From: Closterium sp. NIES-65
Taxonomy: Eukaryota; Streptophyta; Zygnematophyceae; Desmidiales; Closteriaceae
NCBI GenBank assembly: GCA_948144175.1
Contig: CANXME010002559.1
Location: forward strand, 930,001 to 994,000
Reading direction: 5' to 3'
DNA: 64,000 nucleotides
Shown: in pieces, positions 47,391-57,631 of the stretch
Layout: every line of letters starts with the position of its first letter
Position numbering within the stretch: the stretch's first letter is position 1
Notes under the pieces: generated by a model
Database searches by the model: none
The model's input: only the letters and a program-made list of their open reading frames with translations
Told to the model about the DNA's origin: nothing
Made by a program: the position numbers and the translations under genes

Positions 47391-47841
47391 TACACACTTC
47401 AGCAATTTTCAGAATCTTATTGGTACGATTTTCAGAATGAGTACAAGCAGTTTTCTAGTCAGGCAAGACACAAAATGCGATTCGTAACTTCACTTGTTTC
47501 CCAAGTAACCGCGTGCGTCTCGTTTCACCCCGAGTCGCACACGCAACCGAACCGAATTCAGTGAATACTCCGCAAGTCCGAATCCCGAACTTTCTCGAAC
47601 GCGCCTTGGTCTCGAAGCATATTTTTCCCCTCGTCAATCTCATTCTCGATGCTTCTCCTTCTCTCTCCCTCCTTCTAGCACGTTTCTTCTGGATTTCTCT
47701 CCCGCTTCTCATGCCGTAGCCTCTATTCCCCACCGTAGGCCGATTTCCACCGTTTCACACACGCGCTTCCATTTCGCCGTCATTCCGCCGTCGTAGATGC
47801 TTTCGCCTTAGGTTCCGTGGTTGGGCGAACCAATCCTAACA

Positions 47842-47852
47842 ATCTCCCCTGT
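47842..47852 (-). other. polypurine tract of outer copia element
   Basis: Minus-strand ACAGGGGAGAT directly before the 3' LTR start TGTTAGG; this is the plus-strand primer site for reverse transcription. Confidence 0.8.
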
Positions 47853-48928
47853 GGTTTGTCAACCACGAACACCTCTCGCACTGCTCCCCTTCTCCTTGTA
47901 GCCTTCATAGGGTCTAAGTTGGCTTCATGCTCCCCTGCAGCTCCTGCACCTTGAACCTCTGCTTACGTGTCTTGTAGTTGAGCGCCTTGACATCCAAACC
48001 TTGAGAGTTTTTCTTATGCCTCTCGCTTCTCCTCGGCATCTTTACACCCAACACCTCTCGGGTCTCGTACCCCTCAATGCATTCTTCTTTCGTAAACACT
48101 CGTGCCTTTGCAGTTGCATTCACCTTTGATCCCTTCATCATGATGTCCCCTTTAACAGCGACTCCCACACACTTGCATTTACTGCTTCGTCGATCGCTGC
48201 TGCAAAGGTGTTGAAACCAACTCCATCTCCATCGTTTACTTCTGCTGCTTCCGTGATCACTATCTCCTCTTCCTGCTTCACTGCTGCCTCCACACTCGCT
48301 CCCGTATCATCCGTGTCCTCGCTCTTATCAACCTTAGTCAATAACTCCTCCAGTTCTCCCATCTCACCATACTCAGGATCCTCATAGATCTCATCCATAT
48401 CATTCGTCGCGACCAAGCTCATCTCATAGAACCCGTCACTGAAGTGACCATCAGCATACTTCTCCCACTCAGGACCAAACACAGTCACCTCACCACTGTC
48501 ATAGAATATCTTGCACCCCAAGTCATCAAGCTGTGACTGACTGACCAAGTACACCTTCAAATCCGCAACCAGCAACACACTCTCCAGTTTCACTACTCCA
48601 TATGGACTCCGCAGCACCACATCACCCTCTCCTGTCACTGGTAACTTTCCACTGTTACCTTGCAGTATATAATCCTCACTCGACTCCCTCACATTCTCCA
48701 TCCAATCTGACCTGAATGTCATGTGACGCGTGCATCCGCTGTCCATGAACCATCTCAAGCGACTGTAGAATCTCCTGCAGCTTCATCAAACTCTCCGACG
48801 GTTGGTACGTAAACATACCGATGTGGGATTCCCACTCTTTAGGAAGTCCTTGGATGATATAGTCAATCATCTCGTGCTCCGTCTCCGCGGCTCCCATCAC
48901 CCGCAAATCGTCGTTGTAGCTTTTCGCC

Positions 48929-49608
48929 AGGCCCCCAGAAGTTAGAGAAATTTCTCTGATTTGCATGAAAAACTCTGAGAATTCAGATTTTTTTTAAGTG
49001 AGGTCTGTTAAAATCAGAGATTTTTGGGCCCCAACTCTGTAATTTTCAGAGAAATTTTAGAGCTCACTCTGACTTTTCAAAGTTTTCCGGGAGTGTGCTC
49101 TGATCACTCAGAGTACAAACGCGTACCGATTCTATTTTCTGCGTGTGTTCTTGACTGGTGATTCGGTTCGAACTTCACAGGTCAATGCAAAATCGGCTTG
49201 AAACGGCAAATCCGCGCCTTACAGCACAAGATTTTCGCCCAATCACATCAAAATCGCTCTGACACATCGGATTTGCGCTGTCAGAGCACAATGATTTCGA
49301 CCAATCACCAAGAAATTTCACCTGACGTTGCAGATTCGCCCTTTCACACCACAAGATTCGCCCTGACACAGAAATTCGCCTTGTCAGAGAATGTCTCCCG
49401 AAAATCCCCTTAGTATAGTATGTTTCTGTATCAGATGAAGCATTGAATACATTTCTGATGAAACATTAGATACATTAATGTTTCAGACTTTTTTATTAAG
49501 GAACTCTGAAATTTCAGCCTTTTTTTTTATACCAACTCTGAGGGTTTTAGACTAAAATTGTGTACTAGTCTGATGAATCAGACAGGCAAAAAACGAATAT
49601 GAGGGCTT
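48929..49608. mobile_element. 680-bp Mutator-like MITE
   Basis: This inserts between two exact copies of the 10-bp GCTTTTCGCC (48919-48928 and 49609-49618), splitting the outer copia gag after its INRAKS codons. A 9-11-bp duplication is typical of Mutator-like elements. The ends match only weakly as inverted repeats (AGGCCCC against AAGCCCT), and there is no coding potential. Inside are many short repeats of CTCTGA/TCAGAG-type sequence. Confidence 0.75.
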
Positions 49609-49715
49609 GCTTTTCGCCCTGTTGATGTAGGTGATGATTTTCTCGCCTTTCTCCATGCTCAGCATCAGCAGTTGCTTCCTAATCGCCTTCTTGTTGACAT
49701 CGTTCGTACCCATAT

Positions 49716-49847
49716 TGTCAGAACTATATAGCTTATACTATTGTGTAGGCTATAGTGGGGTATCCCATAGGGGGTACAACCCAATTAGGGTTTCCTATTT
49801 GTACTCACTTCTTTCATAGTCATTCCATTCTCGTTCTCTTTTTCACA
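49716..49847 (+). repeat. 5' LTR of young copia element
   Basis: Starts TGTCAGAACTATATAGC and ends TTTTTCACA; identical by eye to 56998-57129. It is very short for a copia LTR. The TATATAG near its start could be a promoter element (inference). Confidence 0.95.
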
Positions 49848-49860
49848 TGGAATCAGAGCA
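49848..49860 (+). other. primer-binding site of young copia element
   Basis: TGGAATCAGAGC directly follows the 5' LTR. It is one base from the usual plant copia site TGGTATCAGAGC, complementary to the 3' end of initiator tRNA-Met. Confidence 0.85.
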
Positions 49861-50774
49861 GGTCCCCTACTAGGGACTGTTTCTTGGGCCCACCGAAGCG
49901 CGCCCCGAGGCGCGCGTCCTTTTTTTTAGCGACCCGTCGTGTCGCCCTCCCTAGCGGCCTGTCGAGCCGCCCTACCTTGCGGCCCCGCCGCCCTATCGCG
50001 CGGCCTCGCCGCCCTAAGTCGCGGCCTGCCCGCCGCCCTACTTCGACGGCCCCGCCGCCCTACGTCGTGGCCCGCCGCCCTACTTCGACGGCCCGCCCGC
50101 CGCCCTACGTCGCGGCCCCGCCGCCCTACGTCCCGGCCCGCCCGCCGCCCTACTTCGACGGCCCGCCCGCCGCCCTACGTCGCGGCCCCGCCGCCCTACG
50201 TCCCGGCCCGCCCGCCGCCCTACTTCGAAGGCCCGCCCGCCGCCCTACGTCGCGGCCCTGCCGCCCTCAGCTACGCGGCCCCGCCGCCTTCTGCTACGCG
50301 GCCCTGCCGCCCCTCGATCGCGGCCCCGCCGCCCTCTGCTACGCGGCTCCGCCGCCCTCTGCTACGCGGCCCCGCCGCCCTCTGCTACGCGGCCCCGCCG
50401 CCCTCTCCTACGCGGCACCGCCGCCCTCTGCTCCGCGGCCCCGCCGAGCCGCCCAGCAGCAGCCGAGCCGCCGCCGAGCCGCCGCCGCCTGAGCCGCCGC
50501 CCGGGCCGCCGCCGAGCCGCCGCCGCCTGCGCCGCCGAGCCGGAGCCGCCCGGGCCGCCGCCCAGCCGCCCAGCAGCAGCCGAGCCGCCGCCGAGCCGCC
50601 GCCGCCCGAGCCGCCGCTGAGCTGCGACCGAGCCGCCGCCCGAGCCGCCCGAACCGCCCGAGCCGCCCGAGCCGCCCGAGCCGCCCGAGCCGCCGTGCTG
50701 CTGTTCCTGAGCTGTGTTCTTCTGCTGCTGACCTACCCGACTCTCCCAGCCCGGTGAGACTTCCAGCTGCTGCC
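49861..50774 (+). other. long GC-rich repetitive leader of young copia element
   Basis: About 0.9 kb between the primer-binding site and the polyprotein start, built from imperfect repeats of CGGCCCCGCCGCCCTACGTC-like units and then GAGCCGCCGCC-like units. Frames on both strands stay open because of composition (Pro/Ala/Arg-rich, no domain). One such frame (49939-50757) ends just before the polyprotein ATG. I treat it as untranslated leader. Confidence 0.6.
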
Positions 50775-53700
50775 ATGGCCACCCCCAATGTTCTTACTTT
50801 TGACGCTGAGGGGAGGGCCATTGACTTTGCCGTCTGGATTGAAGACCTGCAGCTGTACTTACTGTGTGATGCGATAGATGAGGTCTCTCTTTTTGACTTT
50901 GTCTCTGGCGCTGTTCCTGCCCCACCTGCTGATGCTGACTCTGCCGTTCGCTCCAAGTGGGCGACCCGCGATGCTGCTGCACGTCTTGCTGTGCGTCGCC
51001 ACCTCCCTTCCTCTGAGCGTGCCCACTTTAGTCAGTGCAAGTCCGCTCAGGCCTTGTACGACGCTGTAGTTGCACGCTACTCCTCCCCTTCCTCCGCTAC
51101 CCTTAGCCGCCTCATGCTACCGTTTCTCTTCCCTGACCTCGCTTCCTTTCCCACTGTCGCTGACCTCGTTACCCACCTCCGTGCTAGTGACACCCGCTAC
51201 CGCGCTGCCCTTCCTGCTGAGTTCCGCGCTGCGAACCCTCCTCCCATGTACATCACCCTCTACTTTCTCGTCACCCGTCTCCCTGAGTCCCTTCGTGTCG
51301 TTAGGGACCAGTTTCTCTCTGTCTGTCCCACCACTCTCACTGTCGACCTCCTTGAGGAGTCCCTGCTAGCGGCTGAGAAGAGTATTGTCGCTGTAGGGGC
51401 CTCTCGGGGTGACCCTCGCACCCCCATCTTTGAGGGGTGTGGTCCTTCCCCCCTGCTGCCCTCTGTCGCCTCTGCCGCTGCGGCCGACCTCACTGGTTTT
51501 GAGTCGGTCGGCGCGGCGTCTGCCCCCAGCGGCAGACGCCGCTCTGGCAAGAGCAAGGGGGGCAGGGGAGCGGGTGGAGCTCGAGGGGGCGGTGGAGGAG
51601 GCGGTGGGGGTGGCGGGGGGAGTGGGGGTGGCGGTGGGGGTGGTGGCGGGAGTGGAGGTACTGGTGGCGGCGGTGGAGGCGGAGGTGGCGGCGGAGGTGG
51701 TAGCGGAGGAGGCGGTGGGAGCGGTGGGAGCGACGGTCCTGGTGGGGGAGGTGGCGGTGGAGACGGGGGTGGCGGTGGAGGCGGGGGTGGCGGTGGAGGC
51801 GGGGGTCGGAGTGGCTCGTCCCAGCGGAGCAGCTCTGGGGGTGGTCAGCGCCAGCAGCAGCAGCAGCAACAGCAGCAGCCGCAGCAGCAGCCACAGCAGC
51901 AGCAGCGCTCTCGCACCGTCCCCGGCCCTCAGCAGCTCCGTGAGTGGTACTTGCAGCGTCAGCGTGGTGGTGCGCTTGGTCCCTGCCCCTACGTTCTTCG
52001 CACAGGTGACCGTGCAGGGGAGAGGTGTGGAGGCGCCCACACAGCCCGCCGCTGCTTTGGCCGCCTGACCGACGCCTGGCGTCAGCAGTTTCCGGAGGCC
52101 GCTGAGATCCCCCGCTGGGGAGAGCTGTCTAGGGCTGGTGTAGCTATTTATGATCTTGATTTTGATGCTATTCTCTCTGCTATGTATGCTGTGACTGGTA
52201 GTGATGAGGATGACTGTTACCGGTGTTTCCCGCCCGACCCGGGCATTGGTACTGCCGCGTCAGGTACTAGTGAGGCTGCTGCTCTAGGTGCCAGTGCGTC
52301 TGTGCTCTCAGGTGCTGGTGAGTCTGCCCTCTCAGGTACTGTGTCGGCTTCGGCCTCTCACACCTTCACCCTTGACTCTGGAGCGTCTCGCTCCTTCTTT
52401 AGGGACCGCACCACTCTCACGCCGCTGAGTCGGCCGGTTGCGGTGTCCCTGGCTGACCCCTCTGGGGGGCCTGTCCTGTCTCGCTTCTCCACTGTCCTCC
52501 CGTGTCCGGCGGCCCCCTCTGGCACCCTGACTGGTCTCTACCTCCCCTCGTTCTCGACGAACTTGGTGAGTGGTGCTGACCTCCAGGATGCGGGTGTCCA
52601 CCAGTTCACCCCTGCTCGTCAGCGGGTGACCCACTGCACGGAGGCGGATACAGGTCGCCACCTGGCTACGTTTACACGTCGGCCAGGGTCGAGCCTGTAC
52701 ACACTGACCACTGCTTCTCCTCCAGGTGCTGAGTCTGGTAGGGTCCCTTCGTCTGGTCAGGTGTTTGCTGCAGCGTCCAGGTCTGGTCCTGAGTCTGCCC
52801 CTTGCTCGTGTCGTCGTCTGTCTCACGAGACCCTCCTCTGGCACCACCGCCTTGGCCACCCCTCTCTGCTTCGGCTCAGAGGCATGGCCTCGCGAGTCCT
52901 TGTGTCTGGTCTTCCCCGGTCTCTCCCTCCCCTTCCTCCGGGCCCTGGCCCTACCTGTGTCCCCTGTGTCGAGGGGCGCCAGCGTGCTGCCCCTCACTCC
53001 TCCCAGTTTCCTCCGACAGAGGCCCCGTTGCAGACGCTTCACATGGACGTGTGGGGCCCAGCCCGCGTCCGTGGACAGGGTCAGGAGCGCTACTTCCTGC
53101 TGGTGGTTGACGACTACTCGCGTTACACCACAGTCTTCCCCTTGCGCAGCAAGGGTGAGGTCACTGCGGTGTTGATCGACTGGATCCGCGCAGCTCGTCT
53201 CCAGCTTCGGAGGAGCTTTGGCTCTGACTTCCCTGTTTTGCGTCTGCACTCGGACAGAGGCGGAGAGTTCTCCTCTGGCCTCCTGAGTGCCTACTGTCGT
53301 GCACGAGGCATCCGTCAGACCTTCACGCTTCCGGACTCACCACAGCAGAATGGGATTGCTGAGCGCCGCATTGGCATGGTCATGGACGTCGCTCGTACGT
53401 CCATGATGCATGCGGCTGCTCCCCATTTTCTGTGGCCGTTTGCGGTCAGGTACGCTGCGCACCAGATCAACCTCCACCCCAGGGTCTCTCGACCGGAGAC
53501 CTCCCCAGCCCTGCTGTGGACGGGGAAGGTTGGCGATGCGTCGGCGTTCCGGGTCTGGGGATCTCGGGCGTTTGTTCGCGACCTGTCTGCGGACAAGCTG
53601 TCCCCTCGTGCTTCTCCCTGCGTCTTCCTGGGGTTCCCCCCCGACGCCCCTGGGTGGCAGTTTTACCACCCCACCTCTCGACGTGTTCTGTCCTCCCAGG

Positions 53701-56700
53701 ACGTCACGTTCGACGAGTCGGTACCCTACTACCGCCTCTTCCCCTACCGCACTCCGTCCCTCCCCCCACCCCCGCTCTTCCTGGTACCAGGTCCCCCCCC
53801 GGTAGTCCCCCTCCCCCCTCAGGGTCCTGCCCCTTCAGGTGTGTCCCAGGTAGACGCGGTCGAGCCTTTCGAGGTCACTGGTGACTCTGGTGCTGCTGCG
53901 GGAGCTGAGCCTGGGGGTGCGGAGTCTGGGGGTGCTGAGCCTGGGGGTGCTGAGCCTGGGGGTGCTGAGCCTGGGGGTGCTGAGCCTGGGGGTGCTGAGC
54001 CTGGGGGTGCTGAGCCTGGGGGTGCTGAGCCTGGGGGTGCTGAGCCTTGGGGTGCTGTGCCTAGGGGTGCTGAGCCTGGGGGTGCTGCGTCTGGGGGTGC
54101 TGAGCCTGGAGGTGCCGAGCCTGGGGGTGCTGTGCCTGGGGGTGCTGAGCCTGGGGGTGCTGTGCCTGGGGGTGCTTCGTCTCGCCGGGAGCCACTCTCC
54201 CCGCAGGAGCTGCGTGAGTGGTTTGCCAGGCGCTGGAGGTGTGCTGCTGGTGCTGGTGGTTCTTCGGCTGCAGAGGGTACTGCTGCCTCGCGTCCCGCCG
54301 GTGCTCGTACTGTGGGTGCTGGAGCTGCTGGGTCTGAGAGTTCTCCTGGAGCTGGTGCTACTGAGGGTGTTGGCGCTGAGCCTGCCGTTGGCGGTCCGAC
54401 TGACAGTGCTCCTGGTGCTGCTGCTGGAGGTTCTGGAGCTTCTGGTGGTGCTGCTGGAGGTGCTGCTGGAGTGGGTACTCCTGCCGGGGCTGCTGGTACT
54501 GTTCCTGCTGTTTCTGGTGTCGCCGCGCGGCCCCGACCTTACTTCGTTCCGCTCCTGCAGCAGGTTCTTGGTCTTCCGCCTCCTCCTCCTCCTCCCTTAG
54601 AGGGTCCGCAGCCTGTCCGGTCACAGCCACAGCTACAGCCTGCCTCCCCTTTGCCTGCTCCGTCTCCCTACACTGGTCCGACTGGAGGTCTTACTGAGCG
54701 TCGTGAGCCTGCGTCTCGTCCTGTGTCGCCTGTTCGTACTGAGCGCGCTAGTGGTCGCGGGTCGCGTCAGCGTCCTCCTCCTGTTCCTGGCACGCACCGG
54801 ATGTCACTGCGTCCGTCCACTGCTCCTCTGCGTGCCCCTTTGCCTTCTCCTCCTGCTTCCTCTCTTCCTGCTCTTGCCGACCCGGAGTCGGACTCTCTTC
54901 GTGCTGCCAGTCCTACTGTCACGCGTCTCCTTGCTACAGCTGTCACTGACCCTTCCTTCGAGTCGTCTGCTGCGTCTGCCCTTGTCACTGAGCTTGTCGA
55001 CTTTGCTGCGCGCTGTCGTCTAGACTACGCTGCCCGTCTTGTCACTGAGTCTGAGTCCGCCTGTCCTCCGTCCGTCGGGGGTGAGTGTGCCCTTGGCACG
55101 GACGTCCTTGAGGACAGGCAGGAGGAGTTCCAGTGTCTAGCCGCCGCTTCACCTCGTCTCGCGTCTGTACTGCTAGCCCCTGAGGGAGACCCGGATGCAC
55201 CAGACATCCCGACTCCGCGCTCTTACGCGGAGGCGATAGAGGGTCCCTACTCCTCTCAGTGGCAGGCAGCTATGGATGCAGAGATGGCTTCCTGGAAGTC
55301 CACAGGCACCTACGTTGACGCTGTTCCCCCCCCTGGGGCGAACATCGTCAGTGGCATGTGGATTTTCAGGGTGAAGCGGCCGCCGGGTTCTCCGCCTGTC
55401 TTCAAGGCGCGTTACGTGGCTCGTGGCTTCAGTCAGCGGCAGGGGGTTGACTACTTTCAGACCTTCTCCCCCACCCCGAAGATGACCACTCTTCGGGTCC
55501 TGCTGCACGTTGCTGCTCACCGTGACTACGAGCTGCACTCTCTCGACTTCAGCACAGCTTTCTTGCAGGGCAGCCTGCACGAGGAGATCTGGCTGCGTCG
55601 CCCACCTGGCTTCACTGGGTCTTTCCCTCCTGGTACCCAGTGGAGTCTCCGGCGTCCAGTCTACGGTCTCCGCCAGGCGCCACGTGAGTGGCACGACACA
55701 CTGAGGACTACGCTCGCGGCACTTGGGTTTGCTCCTTCTACTGCCGACCCGTCGCTGTTTCTGCGCACCGACACCTCTCTGCCGCCGTTCTACATCCTCG
55801 TGTACGTCGACGACTTGGTCTTTGCCACAGCTGACACTGCTGGACTCGCCTACGTGAAGTCCGAGCTGCAGAAGAGACACACGTGCACTGACCTGGGTGA
55901 ACTGCGCAGCTATCTTGGCTTGCAGATCACCCGGGACAGAGCACGCCGCACCATTACCCTGACTCAGTCACACATGGTGCAGCAGGTCCTTCAGCGCTTC
56001 GGCTTCACGTACTCCTCGCCTCAGGCCACTCCTCTGCCTACTCGCCACTCGCTCTCAGCTCTGCCTTCGGATGAGTCCGTAGAGTCGAGTGGCCCATATG
56101 CAGAGCTTGTTGGCTGCCTCATGTACCTGATGACCTGCACACGACCTGACCTTGCATACCCTCTTAGCATTCTCGCACGCTATGTTGCTCCTGGGAGACA
56201 CCGACCAGAGCACATGGCTGCAGCGAAGAGGGTGTTGCGCTACTTGTGCAGTACGTCGGGCATGGGGCTAGTGCTTGGAGGGCGCAGTCCAGTGGTCCTC
56301 ACTGGGCACGCGGACGCTTCTTGGGCTGACGACCAGGCTACGCAGCGGTCGTCACAGGGTTACACCTTCAGCCTTGGTTCCGGCTCTGTTTCGTGGCGGG
56401 CTACCCGCTCGTCTTCTGTTCTCGGCTCCAGTTGTGAGGCTGAGATCTACGCCGGGGCTATGGCTGCACAGGAGTTACGCTGGCTCACCTACCTGTTGAC
56501 CGACCTTGGAGAGCAGCCTCGTTCTCCTCCAGTCCTGTACGTAGACAACAAGGCCATGCTGGCCTTGTGTCGAGAGCAGAGACTGGAGCACAGAACGAAG
56601 CACATTGCTCTCCGCTACTTTCTTGCTCGTGAGCTACAGCAGCGTGGACAGTTGCGACTTGCGTACGTGGCCTCTGAGGCCAACACTGCTGATGTCTTCA

Positions 56701-56786
56701 CCAAGGCACTTGCGCCTTGTGATCATCAGCGTTGTTGCACGCAGTTGGGTCTTGTGCCTGTCTTGCCTCACTTGCTCTCCTCTTGA
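50775..56786 (+). CDS. copia Gag-Pol polyprotein
   Basis: One frame of 2003 residues from the ATG at 50775. Order: Gag (1-~240); Gly-rich stretch (~270-345) and Gln run; an unusual zinc-knuckle-like Cys/His cluster near 410 (spacing C-13-C-3-H-4-C); protease with LDSGASRSFF (~533); GAG-pre-integrase HHCC zinc finger (LWHHRLGHP, ~688, with CVPC); integrase core (MDVWGPA, VVDDYSRY, LHSDRGGEFSSG, NGIAERR; ~755-880); a Pro/Gly-rich linker with a GGAEP 5-residue repeat (~1045-1140); reverse transcriptase (LDFSTAFLQGSLHEE, YILVYVDDLVF; ~1500-1740); RNase H (HADASWADD, SSCEAEIYA, ~1847-1960). Integrase before reverse transcriptase defines Ty1/copia. All catalytic motifs I checked are present, so the element looks autonomous. 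Confidence 0.97.
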   Translation: MATPNVLTFDAEGRAIDFAVWIEDLQLYLLCDAIDEVSLFDFVSGAVPAPPADADSAVRSKWATRDAAARLAVRRHLPSSERAHFSQCKSAQALYDAVVARYSSPSSATLSRLMLPFLFPDLASFPTVADLVTHLRASDTRYRAALPAEFRAANPPPMYITLYFLVTRLPESLRVVRDQFLSVCPTTLTVDLLEESLLAAEKSIVAVGASRGDPRTPIFEGCGPSPLLPSVASAAAADLTGFESVGAASAPSGRRRSGKSKGGRGAGGARGGGGGGGGGGGGSGGGGGGGGGSGGTGGGGGGGGGGGGGSGGGGGSGGSDGPGGGGGGGDGGGGGGGGGGGGGGRSGSSQRSSSGGGQRQQQQQQQQQPQQQPQQQQRSRTVPGPQQLREWYLQRQRGGALGPCPYVLRTGDRAGERCGGAHTARRCFGRLTDAWRQQFPEAAEIPRWGELSRAGVAIYDLDFDAILSAMYAVTGSDEDDCYRCFPPDPGIGTAASGTSEAAALGASASVLSGAGESALSGTVSASASHTFTLDSGASRSFFRDRTTLTPLSRPVAVSLADPSGGPVLSRFSTVLPCPAAPSGTLTGLYLPSFSTNLVSGADLQDAGVHQFTPARQRVTHCTEADTGRHLATFTRRPGSSLYTLTTASPPGAESGRVPSSGQVFAAASRSGPESAPCSCRRLSHETLLWHHRLGHPSLLRLRGMASRVLVSGLPRSLPPLPPGPGPTCVPCVEGRQRAAPHSSQFPPTEAPLQTLHMDVWGPARVRGQGQERYFLLVVDDYSRYTTVFPLRSKGEVTAVLIDWIRAARLQLRRSFGSDFPVLRLHSDRGGEFSSGLLSAYCRARGIRQTFTLPDSPQQNGIAERRIGMVMDVARTSMMHAAAPHFLWPFAVRYAAHQINLHPRVSRPETSPALLWTGKVGDASAFRVWGSRAFVRDLSADKLSPRASPCVFLGFPPDAPGWQFYHPTSRRVLSSQDVTFDESVPYYRLFPYRTPSLPPPPLFLVPGPPPVVPLPPQGPAPSGVSQVDAVEPFEVTGDSGAAAGAEPGGAESGGAEPGGAEPGGAEPGGAEPGGAEPGGAEPGGAEPGGAEPWGAVPRGAEPGGAASGGAEPGGAEPGGAVPGGAEPGGAVPGGASSRREPLSPQELREWFARRWRCAAGAGGSSAAEGTAASRPAGARTVGAGAAGSESSPGAGATEGVGAEPAVGGPTDSAPGAAAGGSGASGGAAGGAAGVGTPAGAAGTVPAVSGVAARPRPYFVPLLQQVLGLPPPPPPPLEGPQPVRSQPQLQPASPLPAPSPYTGPTGGLTERREPASRPVSPVRTERASGRGSRQRPPPVPGTHRMSLRPSTAPLRAPLPSPPASSLPALADPESDSLRAASPTVTRLLATAVTDPSFESSAASALVTELVDFAARCRLDYAARLVTESESACPPSVGGECALGTDVLEDRQEEFQCLAAASPRLASVLLAPEGDPDAPDIPTPRSYAEAIEGPYSSQWQAAMDAEMASWKSTGTYVDAVPPPGANIVSGMWIFRVKRPPGSPPVFKARYVARGFSQRQGVDYFQTFSPTPKMTTLRVLLHVAAHRDYELHSLDFSTAFLQGSLHEEIWLRRPPGFTGSFPPGTQWSLRRPVYGLRQAPREWHDTLRTTLAALGFAPSTADPSLFLRTDTSLPPFYILVYVDDLVFATADTAGLAYVKSELQKRHTCTDLGELRSYLGLQITRDRARRTITLTQSHMVQQVLQRFGFTYSSPQATPLPTRHSLSALPSDESVESSGPYAELVGCLMYLMTCTRPDLAYPLSILARYVAPGRHRPEHMAAAKRVLRYLCSTSGMGLVLGGRSPVVLTGHADASWADDQATQRSSQGYTFSLGSGSVSWRATRSSSVLGSSCEAEIYAGAMAAQELRWLTYLLTDLGEQPRSPPVLYVDNKAMLALCREQRLEHRTKHIALRYFLARELQQRGQLRLAYVASEANTADVFTKALAPCDHQRCCTQLGLVPVLPHLLSS
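53911..54180 (+). repeat. 15-bp coding repeat (Gly-Gly-Ala-Glu-Pro)
   Basis: About 16 copies of a GCTGAGCCTGGGGGT unit in frame in the integrase-RT linker of the young copia polyprotein. Confidence 0.95.
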
Positions 56787-56997
56787 CCTTGCTTGTACCT
56801 TCGCCTATATATACTCTTGCTCTTGCTTACTTGACTCTTGTATATCTCTATATATGATCTTGCATGTGAACTGGCCATGTGGCCTTGAACTTGTGCTCGG
56901 AATGTGTGGTGACTTTGTGATCCACCCTGAGCTTTGCTTTGCTTTGCTTGACTGGTCTTGTGACCCCTTGTTCTCCCCCACTTTGCCTATGGGGGTG

Positions 56998-57129
56998 TGT
57001 CAGAACTATATAGCTTATACTATTGTGTAGGCTATAGTGGGGTATCCCATAGGGGGTACAACCCAATTAGGGTTTCCTATTTGTACTCACTTCTTTCATA
57101 GTCATTCCATTCTCGTTCTCTTTTTCACA
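56998..57129 (+). repeat. 3' LTR of young copia element
   Basis: Identical by eye to the 5' LTR over 132 bp and preceded by TATGGGGGTG as a polypurine-like tract. Confidence 0.95.
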
Positions 57130-57617
57130 CATATATGTGTCCACACTCGTTGTTTAGGGTTCAGCTCCCCTGCAAACTGGTCCAAATCCACCGCGATTCC
57201 ATCGGCAACTGAATGACAAAGCTGAAAGAAAGCTTGCTTACTTTGCTTTTTAAACGCCGCTATTTTCTCCTTGGTGTCCGTCGTGGAAGGCGCAACTCCC
57301 TCCATCGTCTCCTCGTCGGGACGGCAGTACGGCAAGAGGTCCACCTCCTCTGCCCTTCGAATGAACTTCTTTCGCCACGCGTTGTAGTTGCTTCCATTGA
57401 AGCGCTGTGCTTCACTGAGCCCGATCGTCGGTTTCGCCACCAATCGGCCACTCGCAAGGGCCTCGAGAAGAGCCTTCAACTGCGGGTCTCCAAGACTCAC
57501 ACTGGAACCCGAACTCGCCTTGTCTCCCATAGCGTAGGCGTGAACGACTCCTCTTCTCCACTAATTTCACTTAGCGCACCAAGTGAATTCGCGACGATCA
57601 ACGCGCCTGTTCGCCAA

Positions 57618-57629
57618 GCTCTGATACCA
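57618..57629 (-). other. primer-binding site of outer copia element
   Basis: Minus-strand TGGTATCAGAGC, two bases after the end of the 5' LTR; the standard copia initiator-tRNA-Met site. It fixes the minus orientation of the element. Confidence 0.9.
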
Positions 57630-57631
57630 GT

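Larger units (their letters stand above)
44236..47841 (-). repeat. 3' LTR of outer copia element (split by a pogo-like element)
   Basis: LTR parts 44236-44348 and 47393-47841 add to 562 bp, the same length as the other LTR, interrupted by the pogo-like element at 44349-47390. Confidence 0.93.
49716..57129 (+). mobile_element. complete young Ty1/copia retrotransposon
   Basis: A 7414-bp element with 132-bp LTRs that look identical, TSD CATAT (49711-49715, 57130-57134), a primer-binding site, a polypurine-like tract and one uninterrupted polyprotein frame. It sits inside the gag of the outer copia element in the opposite orientation. Identical LTRs imply a recent insertion. Confidence 0.97.
47914..57530 (-). 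pseudogene. gag-protease remnant of outer copia element (interrupted)
   Basis: Gag starts at the ATG at 57530 (FNGSNYNAWRKKF, typical copia gag), is cut at 57134 by the young copia element, resumes at 49710 (MEKGEKIITYINRAKS), is cut again by the MITE and resumes at 48918 (YNDDLRVMGAAETEHEM). Protease follows with FMDSGCTRHMT (48758-48138), then an unrelated-looking Lys-rich tail to 47914 in another frame. The polymerase half of a copia polyprotein is missing although the 3' LTR follows, so the loss came before the insertions and the element depended on partners. Confidence 0.8.

Noticed and set aside
47455-47733. Minus-strand open frames inside both outer-copia LTRs (also 57807-58085)
   Set aside because: They are LTR sequence; the similarity of the two frames reflects the LTR pair, not a conserved gene.
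49755-50757. Two overlapping Pro/Ala/Arg-rich open frames before the copia polyprotein
   Set aside because: Composition-driven; no domain, and both vary only with the repeat units of the leader.
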